A DNA stretch of 5,388 nt. It comes from an uncultured Lysobacteraceae bacterium. GTDB taxonomy: Bacteria; Pseudomonadota; Gammaproteobacteria; Xanthomonadales; Rhodanobacteraceae. Made by a program: the position numbers and the translations under genes. The stretch is taken from contig CAMLLF010000321.1 of assembly GCA_946480705.1 (NCBI GenBank), positions 1 to 5,388 on the forward strand, read 5' to 3'. This document shows positions 4,880-5,388 of the stretch, in pieces (the first letter of the stretch is position 1; the number at the start of each line of letters is the position of its first letter). The notes below the pieces were generated by a model. That model was not told the origin of the DNA. It saw only the letters and a list, made by a program, of their open reading frames with translations, and made no database searches.

Positions 4880-5388
4880 TCAGGCGTAACCGAACTGTTC
4901 GACGTAAGGAGCGAGCGTGACCTTGGCCGGTTCCAGCCAGCGGGAATAGTGCAGCCAGCGTCCGACGCCTTTGCGATTCACGGGCTCGACGACTTGATGG
5001 TAGCTCGGTGTTGCGATGTAGCCGCGGCGCGCGGCGTGTTCGTGGAACGCAACCATCGCCGACGACCACTCGATACCGAGGAATTCGCAGAGGCGCCGCG
5101 AAAACGCTTCGACATCGTCGACAACATCTTCCAGGCGCGTCTGGAGCAGGTCGATCTTCAGGACACGCGTCCAGGCGTTCCAGGCATCGAACGCCACGGC
5201 GTAACCCTGTGCCGTCGACTCGATGCGTTCGCACATGCGGACATAAGCCGGAGCCCGGAAGATCTGCATGTAGTTGCTGAGCACGACGTCACGCGGGTCG
5301 CGCACCGCCAGAACGATCTTCGCAGTGGGGAACAGGCGGTGGATCAGTGCCAGACGCGTCATGTTCAGCGGATTCTTGTCGACGAGAC
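4880..5388 (-). CDS. Sulfotransferase C-terminal part (TPR-type), N-terminus off window
   Basis: This is the C-terminal 168 residues of a sulfotransferase that transfers sulfate from PAPS to a hydroxyl or amine group; the gene continues past the right edge. The first visible residues LVDKNPLN match the (V)DKxPxN stretch before the second PAPS-binding element. IVLAVRDPRDVVLSNYMQ follows, coded around 5270-5320: the Arg opening RDPRD and the Ser in LSN are the expected 3'-phosphate ligands. The C-terminus has TPSYHQVVEPVNRKGVGRW and LHYSRWLEPAK, a signature typical of bacterial tetratricopeptide-repeat sulfotransferases and related to tyrosylprotein sulfotransferases. The protein ends in FGYA. 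TPR repeats would lie off the window and are inferred from the family only. The start cannot be judged; the ATG at 5362 is internal because conserved sequence continues before it. It is the upstream neighbour of the oxygenase gene. The acceptor is unknown. Confidence 0.88.
   Translation of the reverse strand, partial: LVDKNPLNMTRLALIHRLFPTAKIVLAVRDPRDVVLSNYMQIFRAPAYVRMCERIESTAQGYAVAFDAWNAWTRVLKIDLLQTRLEDVVDDVEAFSRRLCEFLGIEWSSAMVAFHEHAARRGYIATPSYHQVVEPVNRKGVGRWLHYSRWLEPAKVTLAPYVEQFGYA

Overview
The window comes from a high-GC bacterium, most likely a proteobacterium. Xanthomonadales-like Gammaproteobacteria are a fair guess from the three-gene transhydrogenase operon and the sulfotransferase/Asp-hydroxylase pair, but nothing here fixes the genus. 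It is chromosome-like: dense coding, GC-rich codon use in every gene, and no insertion sequence, tRNA, CRISPR array or phage signature.

Layout. On the left, the N-terminal three quarters of a YdjA-type FMN nitroreductase gene points leftward (1-431, cut by the window edge). A 254-base divergent region (432-685) carries a candidate promoter and a GC-rich leader. Then come three co-directional genes on the + strand, pntAA (686-1816), pntAB (1887-2183) and pntB (2183-3637). They encode a complete proton-translocating NAD(P)+ transhydrogenase in the split-alpha form. A 207-base convergent spacer (3638-3844) with several GC-rich inverted repeats separates this operon from two leftward genes. These are an aspartyl/asparaginyl beta-hydroxylase-like 2-oxoglutarate oxygenase (3845-4816) and, upstream of it, the C-terminal part of a TPR-type sulfotransferase (4880-5388, cut by the right edge).

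How the genes work together. The three Pnt proteins form one membrane enzyme: PntAA binds NAD(H), PntAB and the N-terminal half of PntB form the proton channel, and the C-terminal domain of PntB binds NADP(H). It uses the proton gradient to make NADPH. The only histidine at one of the three known channel positions is in PntAB (His41); the E. coli PntB channel histidine is replaced by Asn110. This resembles the Thermus thermophilus type rather than the E. coli type. The sulfotransferase and hydroxylase genes are probably co-transcribed and may both modify a peptide or protein, but no substrate gene is visible. A link between the nitroreductase and NADPH supply is possible but only inferred.

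Novelty. The transhydrogenase is a well-known system. The least understood part is the sulfotransferase/oxygenase pair, especially the roughly 150-residue C-terminal extension of the oxygenase and its HxD...H metal site, which differs from the human AspH site.
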